Shown: positions 54,899-64,000 of the stretch, piece after piece
Position numbering within the stretch: the stretch's first letter is position 1
Layout: each line of letters starts with the position of its first letter
DNA from: Hygrophila difformis
Taxonomy: Eukaryota; Streptophyta; Magnoliopsida; Lamiales; Acanthaceae
NCBI GenBank assembly: GCA_030278955.1
Contig: JAOANR010000002.1
Location: forward strand, 23,174,057-23,238,056
DNA length: 64,000 bases
Direction of reading: 5' to 3'
The notes under the pieces: generated by a model
The model's input: the letters and a program-made list of their open reading frames with translations, nothing else
Told to the model about the DNA's origin: nothing
Databases searched by the model: none
Program-made: the position numbers and the translations under genes

Positions 54899-55264
54899 GC
54901 AAATTTCTTCCTAAAACATAAAATCTAGAATATGCCACAAAATCGAACAAATCATGGCATACAAACTGAAATTAGTAAGTGGTTTTAGTAGATACATACC
55001 TTACTTGACGAAATCGGAGCAGAAATCGGGAAGAATCGGGTAAGGGAGGTCGAATTTTGAGAGGAAATGAGAATGTGTTCGCAAGAGAGGGAACGGGGAA
55101 GTGGACTCGCGCACCCCGCGAGCCCCTTTTTACCCAACCTGCCACGGCCGCACGGTCCCGGCGCGGAGAGGGGACGCACCGCGCGGCCACAGCGCGGAGG
55201 TTGGGAGACGTTTTTTTTTTTATTTCGTTTCCTTTATTTTGCTTTCCCCTACACTACTTAGCGA
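54899..55264 (-). other. NAT-1 antisense gene: donor and likely 5' exon
   Basis: Minus strand: putative intron start at 55000 (AAG|GTATGT), preceded by the pyrimidine-rich CTCCGATTTC exon end and a GC-rich region (55085-55200). Same arrangement as 50956-51229 in NAT-2. The short plus frames here (55057-55275 and others) are not conserved. Confidence 0.45.
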
Positions 55265-55685
55265 CCCGGGTTTAGACGGCAAGACTTGGAATTTCAAGTC
55301 GGCGATAAAGTCATACTGAAGATATCACCAATGAAGGGTGTGATACGCTTCGGCAAACGAGGAAAGTTGATCTCGCATATCGGCTAGTGTTGCCGCCACA
55401 ATTTGCTTGTGTCCACGATGTGCTCCATGTCTCGCAATTGAAGAAGTATGTGCACGACTCCAACCGGAAGAAATTGAATTGGAGGATGACCTGAGCTACG
55501 AGGAAGTTCCGGTGCGAATACTTGACAAGAAGGAGAGAGTAACGAGAAATAAGACCGTGAGGATGGTCAAGGTTCTTTGGTCTAACCACGGAACGGAGAC
55601 GGCGACATGGGAATTGGAAGCCGATATGAAGCAGCGTTACCCGACCCTCTTCCTAGATGACCCGACCACAGTTATGGGGACATAA
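55265..55685 (+). pseudogene. NAT-1 pol scrap: integrase end and chromodomain
   Basis: Begins within the integrase C-terminal part (RRQDLEFQVGDKVILKISPM, GVIRFGKRGKL), has lost the GPY/F block, continues LAYRLVLPPQF and HDVLHVSQLKKYVHD in shifted frames, and ends with a readable chromodomain (RILDKKERVTRNKTVRMVKV, ATWELEADMKQRYPTLF). Shorter than the NAT-2 scrap, with no RNase H. Confidence 0.82.
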
Positions 55686-55907
55686 CTGGATTCTTAAGGG
55701 GAGGAGGATGTAACACCCGAGAAAAACAATTCAAATTGTTTTGAACTACGTTAAGACTTGATTCCTTCACAGGGTACGTAGGCAGTTTGGAAATCTAAAT
55801 TCTAAGTTCACTCACAAAATAAGTCACAAAATAAAAACATAACCCAAGGCATCCTAACATTTAACACGGGGAAACCGAACACAACTTTGAGGACGAAGTT
55901 GATTCTT
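55686..55907 (+). other. NAT-1 3' module with vestigial tract
   Basis: AAGGGGAGGAGGATGTAACA, then CTTCACAGGGTACGTAGGCA and TTTGAGGACGAAG. Counterpart of 52133-52403. Confidence 0.75.
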
Positions 55908-55920
55908 AAGGGGGGTGGAC
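55908..55920 (+). promoter_or_regulatory. NAT-1 polypurine tract
   Basis: AAGGGGGGTGGAC directly before the 3' LTR. Confidence 0.9.
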
Positions 55921-58529
55921 TGTAATACCCGGGAAATTTATTAAGAGAAATCGGAAATAATTTAATTAGATAAATTATTGTACGGGAGTGTTACGAACCT
56001 TAACCCGAGTTCATAATAAAATTAAGATAGGAATTTCGACCCAGAAATGACCCGAGAAGTCGAACCGAAAACGTAGATGATAGAAACCCGATCGAGAAAA
56101 GAAGAAAAGACCCGACGAACCACGCGAACCGGCCGAACCGGGCGCCGCGCGCTCTCCTCGCGGCCACGCGCGGCCACCGTGCGGGGTGAGGGAGACGCGT
56201 CCCCTGGACTGCTTGCGCGCATTCCGCGCGGACAAAAGCATACGTGCGCGTCACCACCGCGCCAGAGGTGCTGAAGGTGTAAACTTTCCTTCCATGGCAA
56301 TTTTCTAGCCAAAAATCCGATTCCTATCAATGTCAACCGGATCACAGCCTTAGGAAAGGCTAAAGGTCAGGATTGGGGCGTCCCCATCCCCATTTTTACA
56401 GAAAACAAAAGTCGCTCTCCTTCAATCTTCCTCTCCAAACCAAAAACCCTTCGAGTTCACTTTCCGACGAGTATTCCGGCGAGAACGGAACGACCGGGAT
56501 GAAGCCTCTGCCTTCTAGAACCTTGGTAAGTTGTACTATAGTGTTTAATTTGTCCACAAGTCTCAAAAACTCGAAATCTAACATTCTTTCCTTTGCTACG
56601 ATTTCACGTCGGGGGACGAACGAAAAGCGATCGGAGAAGTTGGTCGTTCGTCGCGACCTTAGGACGTCTGAAAAGCCCTTACAGCAACCCTATTCTCTAA
56701 CTAAGTAAGTTAAGACCTTACACTTCAATTTTTGTGGTTTCTTGTCGTTTAAATTAAAATATCTAGACAAGTAACTAAACTCGGTTTTCAACAACCCTAT
56801 TTTTGATCAATTTCAGTAACTCGACTAAAACTCTATCTTCGAGGATTCAAACCAAAAACTTTTCAACATGGATTTTGTTCATAAGACTCTAATCTACATT
56901 GTGTCAAAATTTCAGCCATATACATAAAGATTTGATACCCCAAATCGTGACGCAAAGTTTCTGTGTAAAAACCGAACAATCGAAATCCTGACAGTTTTAA
57001 TGACTTGACGTGATGCATGTTTTTCACCCGTTTCTATACCGAATCAAACTTACATTTCTAAACAAAAGTTGTAGAAAATTTTATCTAGATTATACATATA
57101 AAATTTTATGAATTTTGGAGTTCATTTGATATGTCAAAATGGCCGAATTCGAACCCTGTGTAGAACCGATTTTTGAACCCGAGCGTGAACAGTGTATTGA
57201 TGATGATTTTTGAACACATAAATCTCATTATTTCCAAAAACTTAAAACATGAAAGTTGTTTATTGAGATGTTTTCTACAACCTGTAAAAATTTCGGATTA
57301 ATTGGACTTAGAATGAATTTTTAATTGGCGTTGGACTAAACTTTGACAAACTCGATTTTGCGGGCAGAAATCTTTACTTATAAAGAACTCGAATTTCGAC
57401 TCATTTGGAAACCTTATTTCCAAAAACTCAAATCATGAAAGTTGTTCGTATGGATGTCATTGAGCTACTGTGTAAATTTCAGAATTTTTGGTTCAAAGAT
57501 GAATTTATAATTCAAAAAGGCGTAACCTGTGACAAGATGGATTTTTCGAACTTGAAAAAACTCGAACTATGTATCGCGATATCGAATAACAATGAAACAT
57601 GAACTTTCGGAAAATCCCGTTCACAAGGCTGAGCCGATCCTCATGCTATTATTATTTTGAGACTGCCTCGTTAGTGGTCTCCCTACTATATGAGATTGCA
57701 TCGTTAGTGATCTCGCGCGCTGTGTATTTGTTTGGACTGCCTCGTTAGTGGTCCTACGATCATTGAGACTGCCTCGTTAGTGGTCTCCCATTTTTTTTAG
57801 ACTGCCTCGTTAGTGGTCTTATGATTTGAGATTGTCTCGTTAGTGATCTCCCCGGTGTGATATCCTCTTCTTAGTTATCGGGATAATATTAAAAGACTCG
57901 TGTGTGTATTTAATTAAAGTGTATTTATTTATCACGCTTTTAATTTACGCTTTTAAATTATACTTTTAATATACGCTTTTAAATTACACACTCTAGTCTT
58001 GTATAATGATGAAGTCCTTCCGCTGCAAGTAATCTGTAAACTTTAAAATTAATTTCATTATGCCCGAAAAATCTAATTTTTAATTAAACACATATAACCC
58101 ATTAATTGTTTAGTTAGGAATTGACTTACTCGGTATATTTTTATACTGATAAACCCGTTGTTATTTTTCTTTTACAGAGTATGTCGAGTGATGCATGTTC
58201 ATGCATTTGGGGGAAAAACTTTTATGAACACTTTCGATTCTTGCATTTCATTACTATTTTAAATCGGGCCTGTTAAACCCGTGTTTTGGCCATGTTGGCC
58301 GTGATTACATTCCGCTGCATTATTTACTCTATCGTGTGCATGGATGACTAGTACCGCGTCTTTGGAGATTTATTATTATTATTATTCTGGACTCAATATT
58401 TAAATTGTTCTTAAATCTTTTAAGTACCCATAAGCCTTGCATCTCCTTGGTAAGCTCGAAATGTCGTGTCTTGCTAGGGAGGTGTGGCGGTGGCATCCCG
58501 GCCTGGGTTATCAAATCTGGGGTGTTACA
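55921..58529 (+). repeat. NAT-1 3' LTR
   Basis: 2,609 bases. It differs clearly more from 39469-42072 than the two NAT-2 LTRs differ from each other, so NAT-1 is older. Followed by the TSD GAAAA. Confidence 0.94.
57659..57851 (+). repeat. Hairpin array in NAT-1 3' LTR
   Basis: Six units; arms GAGAC/GTCTC, GAGAT/ATCTC, GGAC/GTCC, GAGAC/GTCTC, AGAC/GTCT, GAGAT/ATCTC, all paired. The best-preserved copy. Confidence 0.87.
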
Positions 58530-58943
58530 GAAAACATAAACGAAAACTTATGTACGTCTTACCACGAATCTGAAATCCTAAAGCCCTTGCTCTCCACACC
58601 TCCTTCGTCGATTTTCGTCGCCGGAAAGTGATCGGAAAGTTCGAAGTTGGTGATTTTCGGGTGTTGGAAGAACTTGAAGAGTTGGACAGTGTTTTCGGGG
58701 CTGCTAGGGTTAGAGTCCCGAAAATAATGAGCCCTATGACCTATAAATCCGACCATATACACCTTCCATCAATCGGGATTGAGTTTCCAAAGTCGGGGGT
58801 CGAAAATATGGCAAGAAAATCGCATAATCGCGCAAGTTGGCAGCTGCTGCTGCACTGGCGCGGGGTTGGCGTGGTCCTAGGGCAAACCCCGCGCGGCGAC
58901 CGCGCTGTTCCGGCCTGGGTTGTGGCCTGGGCCGGGTCGTGCG
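58530..58943 (-). repeat. TRG-1 5' LTR, part right of NAT-1
   Basis: After the TSD the sequence aligns with 34430-34838 and stops at GGGTCGTGCG. About 460 bases of the LTR start that should follow are missing, replaced by an inverted LTR piece. Confidence 0.88.
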
Positions 58944-59108
58944 TGTAATACCCGAGATTTTTAGCGGCGTCCAAAGGAATAAAATTATTTCTTAATCCGA
59001 TCAAGGTCGAAATATCTCCGAGAAGAAGAAAATAATTTATCGCAATAAATTATTGCTCAGAAATGAAACGCCGATAGATTTTAAAAAAATTCAAAATGGA
59101 ATAAAAAA
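58944..59108 (+). repeat. Inverted TRG-like LTR start at the duplication junction
   Basis: TGTAATACCCGAGATTTTTA onward reads like the first ~165 bases of a TRG LTR in plus orientation, roughly 85-90% similar to the reverse complement of 35301-35140. It begins exactly at TG, so it may be the edge of another TRG-type insertion into the TRG-1 LTR, cut off at 59108. Confidence 0.75.
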
Positions 59109-60228
59109 TGTCGTTCCATCGTCCTACGACTCTTCCTTGATTCCCTTGTTGAGGGTTTACCAGATCTAGCCTCTTCTGAATCATCTCTTCACGAACATCG
59201 CAGTCTCTAATCATGTGGTCTTCCCCACCACATCTATAACAAGTCCTGCACCTTGGGCATTCGCGCACTAGATGGGCTTGGTGGCACTGCGGGCAACGTG
59301 GTATGGTTGTACGATGTATGCCATTTCTCCCATTATTGAAACCCTTATTCTCGTTCTTCTTCGGTTCATTGAACCTAGCTTGACCATCATTCTCCCTAAA
59401 ATTGACATTGCAATTGTTTCGATTCTTTTTCTCAAATTCTTGCGAGTCCTTGCTCGACTCCCCATTTCCTTTACGCTTCAGTTGCTGGACTCGATCAATT
59501 GCTACAGCTCGATCATAAACCGTCTGCAGGTTTGTGAATTGTCCTACTGCAAGTATCTCCCGGATACTAAAGATCAGACCCATCTCGAATTTCTGAGCCT
59601 TGTCAGAGTCGGTTGGTACTATCCGCGTAGCAAATCGCACCAATTCCTTGAATTTGGTGTAGTACTCTTGTACTGTTTGCGCACCTTGTCTGAGGTTGAT
59701 GAACTCCTCGTATTTCGCAGTCTTGGTGCTCAGTGGGTAGAATCTTTCCCTCAAGGCTTCCTTAAGTTCTTCCCAGGTGAAGGCTTCTTCGTCTTCCTCT
59801 GAATTCGTTCGAAGGTTTTGCCACCACTCATCGGCTTTGCCTCCTAAGTAGTAGGTCGCCACGTGTATCTTCTCATCATCAGGGCATTTGATAGCATTCA
59901 AGAGCTTATCAAAGGTACGGATCTAACCTTCCAACTTGGCCGGGTCCTCATGGCCATCATAATGGGGTGGGTTGTAGGGGTTTACCAATGCCAAGTAGTT
60001 GACTTGGGCTACTGGCGGAGGTACTGCTGCTTGTGCCCTATGCACCTCAGCATTTTCTAATGCTACAAGGACTTCCTCTATAGTTTTTAAACATTCTTCC
60101 ATGTTGTTGGGTACATGAGGCGCTCGTTCTCCTAGGTTCTGAGGAGTCTCATTATTGTTAGGCACGTTGGGGAGGTCAGCGTCAATGCCGTTTGGACTTA
60201 CCTTCCTCGGTTTTCTCCTAGGTGCCAT
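59050..60228 (-). pseudogene. TRG-2 gag with junction-fused end
   Basis: Second copy of the gag at 35676-36824 with the same TAG (59923-59925) and a handful of residue changes, among them one in the first Cys/His group region (CPRCRTCYRC for CPRRMTCYRC). At 59109 the natural end is replaced: the frame runs on through the inverted LTR piece for about 20 extra residues (starting FYSILNFFKIYRR). The tail is a by-product of the rearrangement. Confidence 0.85.
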
Positions 60229-60846
60229 TTCTCTGTTATTAAGCACGCGAAGATGAGTTTCTAAGTGATCAAGATCTAGGACTAAGGCAAAGTTAGTCTC
60301 AAGTTAGCAAGCGCTCCTAAGTCAAGGTCATGTCGAGTTCTAAGGTAGGAGTGTTTCTTAACACCGATAATTCACATAAAAAGAGTTACTGTAAATATTT
60401 ATGTATATATGCAATGCAATGCAATCCCCCGAAGCTAATGTATTTTTTATTTATATCTATCTTCCATGGATTTAAAAATAAGTTTATTCCATGGAGGTAA
60501 TATTATTTTTTATTTATTTTTTTAAATAATAATAGTAGTTAAAAGTCTTGGGCCCCAATATTGGGCCAAAATAATAAACATTTGGGCTTTATTTAAAAAT
60601 ATAGGTATTGGGCCTTAAAACAATTGGACTTAAAAAAATTGAGCCCACAACAGTAAGTATATAAAGTATTGGGCTAAAAATAACTTCTTGGGCTTCTTTA
60701 AAAAAAATATTTGGTCTAAAAATTTTTGGGCTAAAAATTTGGGCCTTAGCTTCAAAATAATAATTGGGCTCTTTAAAATATATTACTAGTTTAGAAATAA
60801 TAACTTTAAGAATAATAATACATAAAAATAATAGTTTAAAAATATT
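60229..60846. other. TRG-2 leader
   Basis: Copy of 36825-37443 with few changes; no gene. Confidence 0.7.
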
Positions 60847-60862
60847 CCGGGCTCTGATACCA
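60847..60862 (-). promoter_or_regulatory. TRG-2 primer-binding site
   Basis: TGGTATCAGAGCCCGG on the minus strand, the unmutated form of the TRG-1 site. Confidence 0.9.
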
Positions 60863-60865
60863 ACT

Positions 60866-62899
60866 TATAACACCCCGGTTTTTGATAACCCAGGTCGGGA
60901 TGTCGCCGCCACACCTCCCTAGCAAGATACGGTTTCTCCGAGCTTGCTAAAGAGATGCAAGGCTATGGTTTTTCAGAATTTAAAACATTCAAACAGCCCA
61001 TTGTAATATAACTTAAAAATAATAATATCAAAGTTGCAGCGGAGAATAATATTTAAATACATGTATTGCAGCGGAATTTAAATATAGGGCCGACATGGCC
61101 AAAACACGGGTTAAACAGGCCCGTTCATGCAAGTCGTAACTAAATGCAGGAATTTAAAATAGAGTTTTCCCGAAATGTTCCCATGTATGCATATGATGAT
61201 GCATAATCCTCATACTCTGAAAGAAAAAGGGGAAAAACGGTTTGGGTCAGCAAAACTTGCTGAGTAAGTTAACACCTAGCATGATTTAGGGGTTTCAAAA
61301 CCTTTAATTAAATTTAATTAAAACATGCTGTAGGTAATACGCAATTTAAGTTAATCATCCACTAATAAATAAATGGCATAATTTAAAACAAGGATTTCCA
61401 CGTGATCATAATTCAACTTACATGGTAAAATAAGTATAAGGCATAATTTAGAGGTATAATTTAAACAAAGAAAATATTCAAGTCTTCTAAATTTTCCCGT
61501 GACTTCAGGATTTGGTATTTTCAGGATTTCACGCTTTCACTTTTGTTCGATATGATCTAGTATAATTTGTTCTTGGGGAATCGAACCCGTAGGAATCAAC
61601 ACACGTCCTGGGGAATCGAACCCGCAGGAAAACAAACAATCGCCCTTGGGGAATCGAACCCACAAGAACTCAAATACATCCTAGGGAATTGAACCCATAG
61701 GAATCAACACACGTCATGGGAATCGAACCCGCAGGAAAACAAACAATCGCCCTTGGAGAATCGAACCCGCAAGAACTCAAATGCATCCTAGGGAACTGAA
61801 CCCATAGGAATCAACACACATCCTGGGGAATCGAACCCGCAGGAAAACAAACAATCGCCCTTGTGGAATCGAACCCGCAAGGTAAGAACACATTTCGCAA
61901 ATTTCACAAGTCTCTCAAAATATAACTTTACACAAGTCGCTGTGTTACTCCATAATTATTTAAAAATTTATTTTAAGTCCAAAAATTCTGAAAATTTACC
62001 AGCAACTCGAAAACACAGAGACGAGCAAGTTTTGTGTTTTAATTTTTTCGATCCGGGTTAAGGAAACAAGTCAAAAATCAAGTTTTTCACATAAGTAGTA
62101 TGGTGTCAGGTTCCAGATTTGACACAGTTCAAAGATTTGACGTTTTAACATATCAAATGGACTCCACAAATTCAGAAATTTTATACACACATACTAGATA
62201 TGATTATCTACAACTTTTGTTTAGATTGCAAAGACTAGATCGGACTAGAAATTATAGAAACAGGTTCATCAATTTCGGAGATATGCACTGCCAGATTTTC
62301 GAAAAAGTTTGAAATCACAGTTTATGTTCGGCGCGATTTGAGATAGCAAACATTGATGAAAATCTCTAAAATTTTTACACAACATAGATTAATACGTCAG
62401 GATCAAAAGTCTATATTGAGTTTTTCGGATTGAACTCTCGAAATAGGGGTTTTGGTCCGATTTCAAATCTGTCACTGTTTCACGATCAACTCTCAAGGCA
62501 GGTTCGTTTGGGACCGTTTTCGGATAGAAAAACATGATAAGAAATTATGAAAATTTTATACGAACTAGATCAGTGTTTTAGGAACTTTTTTCGTGTTTTA
62601 AGTTTTTCCGTTTGAACAGGTTTAAGGGTTCGAATAATTCACACAAAATCGCTGCGCCGTGGGTTTTCGTGTTGACAGATTTTAGGGTTATTAAATCGCT
62701 ATGTTCGGTTGCATTTTAAATCACCCAAAACCAAGTAAGCATTAACTTACAGTGGGGGATGTCTAGGATGTCTCTAGATCGATCGGGGCATCCACGCTTA
62801 CTACGAACACATCCAAATTACTATGTCTCCTCTCAGTTGGCCCCGAAACGAAATCGAAAGTAAAAGTCTAGGGTTAGATCTGATTTTCGGGTTCGAAAA
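60866..62899 (-). repeat. TRG-2 5' LTR, part left of NAT-1b
   Basis: Copy of 37463-39468, including the altered terminus TGTTATA shared only by these two, which supports common descent. Ends at GAAAA (62895-62899). Confidence 0.9.
61572..61881 (-). repeat. Array of nine T-arm-like hairpins (TRG-2)
   Basis: Same units and order as 38136-38447, including the GGAGAATCGAACCC variant; first unit CTTGGGG rather than ATTGGGG. Confidence 0.85.
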
Positions 62900-64000
62900 T
62901 GTAATACCCGGGAAATTTATTAAGAGAAATCGGAAATAATTTAATTAGATAAATTATTGCACGTGAGTGTTACGACTTAACCCGAGTTCATAATAAAATG
63001 AAGATAGGAATTTCGACCCAGAAATGATCCGAGAAGTCTTACAAAAAACGTAGAGGATAGAAACCCGATCGAGAAAATAAGAAAAGACCCGACGAACCAC
63101 GCGAACCACTCGAACCGGCCGAACCGGCCGAACCGGGCGCCGCGCGCTCTCCGCGCGGCCACGCGCGGCCACCGCGCAGGGTGACAGAGACGCGTCCCCA
63201 GGACTGCTCGCACGCATTCCGCGCGGACAAAAGCATACGTGTGCGTCACCACCGCGCCAAAGGTGCTGATGGTGTAAACTTTCCTTCCATGGCGATTTTC
63301 TTGCCAAAAATCCGATTCCTATCAATGGCAACCGGATCACAGCCTTAGGAAAGGCTAATGGTCGGGATTGGGGCATCCCCATCCCCATTTTTACAGAAAA
63401 CAAAAGTTGCTCTCCTTCAATCTTCCGGCGAGTTCACTTTCCGGCGAGTATTCCGGCAAGGACGGGACAACCGGGACAAAGCCTCTGCCTTCTAGAACCT
63501 TGGTAAGTTGTACTATAGTGTTTAATTCGTCCACAAGTCTCAAAAACTCGAAATCTAACATTCTTTCCTTTGCTACGATTTCACGTCGGGGGACGAACGA
63601 AAAGCGATCGGAGAAGTTGGCCATTCGTCGCGACCTTAGGATGTCCGAAAAGCACTTACAGCAACCCTATTCTCTAACTAAGTAAGTTAAGACCTTACTC
63701 TTCAATTTTTGTGGTTTCTTGTCGTTTAAATTAAAAGATCTAGACACGTAACTAAAATCGGTTTTCAAAAACCCTATTTTGATCAATTTCAGTAACTCGA
63801 CTAAAACTCTACCTTCGGGGATTCAAACCAAAAATGTTTCAACATGAATTTTGTTAATAAGATTCTAGTCTACCTTGTGTCTAAATTTCAGCCATTGACA
63901 TGAAGATTTGATACCCCAAATCGTGATGCAAAGTTTCTGTGTAAAAACCGAACAATCGAAATCCTGACAGTTTTAATGACTCAACTTGATGCATGTTTTT
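62900..64000 (+). repeat. NAT-1b 5' LTR, cut by window end
   Basis: First 1,101 bases of a NAT-1-type LTR at the same target base as NAT-1. It shares with 39469-42072, and not with 55921-58529, the variants ACGACTTAACC, GATCCGAGAAG, AAAATAAGAAAAG and the CACTCGAACC insertion, so it is the duplicate of the NAT-1 5' LTR. Confidence 0.92.

Larger units (their letters stand above)
39469..58529 (+). mobile_element. NAT-1: non-autonomous element, cut by NAT-2
   Basis: Complete ends: GAAAA at 39464-39468 and 58530-58534 flank TGTAATACCC ... GGTGTTACA. Internal parts: iMet PBS, sense coiled-coil ORF, broken antisense gene, NAT-2 (45400-54898), 5' end of the antisense gene, integrase/chromodomain scrap, two-tract module. 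There is no gag, protease or RT. It is inserted in the TRG-1 LTR; a copy at the same base with the same TSD starts at 62900. Confidence 0.93.
32368..58943 (-). mobile_element. TRG-1: gag-only chromovirus derivative, cut by NAT-1
   Basis: Minus-strand order: 5' LTR (58943-58530 plus 39468-37463), tRNA-iMet PBS, gag, a two-tract 3' module, 3' LTR (35301-32368). Nothing of protease, RT or integrase remains; gag is followed within 100 bases by the 3' module. This is the TR-GAG type of non-autonomous element. Gag is close to that of TEK. TSD on the left is GCCAC (32363-32367); the right end is lost in the junction at 58943. Confidence 0.88.
35707..59108. repeat. Tandem duplication, unit 1
   Basis: The sequence from 35707 recurs in direct orientation from 59109, offset 23,402-23,404 at the left and 23,440 near the right edge. 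Unit 1 holds the gag and 5' LTR of TRG-1 with NAT-1 and NAT-2 inside. Confidence 0.85.
59109..64000. repeat. Tandem duplication, unit 2 (start)
   Basis: Copies 35707-40560, with a few differences (missing 17 bases in unit 1 near 37835; extra CCGAACCGG in unit 2 near 63120). It contains TRG-2 gag, leader, PBS, LTR and the beginning of NAT-1b at the same base. The unit runs past the window end. Confidence 0.85.

Noticed and set aside
62900..64000. An independent second insertion of a NAT-1-family element
   Set aside because: Same target base, same TSD, and 5'-LTR-specific variants shared with 39469-42072 make a duplicate far more likely.

Overview
The window is non-coding heterochromatin from a flowering plant, most likely a eudicot with a large genome. 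It is almost entirely LTR retrotransposons of the Ty3 group. The evidence is plant-type chromovirus (Tekay-like) and Athila-like proteins, primer-binding sites for plant initiator tRNA-Met and tRNA-Asp, TG...CA termini and 5-bp target-site duplications (TSDs). I see no host gene that is clearly independent of an element, no rRNA or tRNA gene and no CRISPR. Species cannot be told from the sequence.

Layout. 1-4376: three stacked LTR pieces. 4377-5055: unclassified. 5056-20855: an Athila-like element (ATH) on the minus strand. It has a 3.4-kb LTR, decayed gag-pol, and, between pol and the 3' LTR, two F-box-type genes plus a coiled-coil ORF and a hairpin array. Its other LTR is cut at 20855 by TEK (20856-32367, plus), a decayed Tekay-like element whose gag start is split by a complete solo LTR (24923-27526, TSD CTGAT). 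The 3' LTR of TEK is cut at 32367 by TRG-1 (32368-58943, minus), a gag-only element. The 5' LTR of TRG-1 is cut by NAT-1 (39469-58529, plus, TSD GAAAA), and NAT-1 by NAT-2 (45400-54898, plus, the youngest). This is nesting five levels deep. At 59109 the sequence from 35707 onward starts again (TRG-2, then NAT-1b from 62900). A direct tandem duplication with a period of about 23.4 kb therefore runs off the right edge.

How the parts relate. TEK is the only chromovirus here with traces of a whole gag-pol. TRG keeps only gag. NAT-1 and NAT-2 lack gag, protease and reverse transcriptase but carry two other genes facing each other: a sense coiled-coil ORF with an acidic tail straight after the primer-binding site, and an antisense gene with a conserved candidate intron. 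Related coiled-coil ORFs sit at the same place in TEK. The 3' ends of TRG, NAT-1 and NAT-2 share a module with two polypurine tracts. All these elements would need proteins from relatives to move.

Most unusual signals: (i) arrays of short hairpins with compensatory stem changes inside the long LTRs, in TRG built on a tRNA T-arm/Pol III B-box motif and in NAT-1 on an unrelated motif; (ii) an array of GCGAG/GCGTG hairpins in ATH just upstream of a promoter-bearing F-box gene; (iii) the antisense/coiled-coil gene pair of the NAT elements; (iv) the tandem-duplication junction, which passes through an inverted LTR fragment. Alignments were made by eye. Family names are inferences from motifs; ATH, TEK, TRG and NAT are labels used only here.
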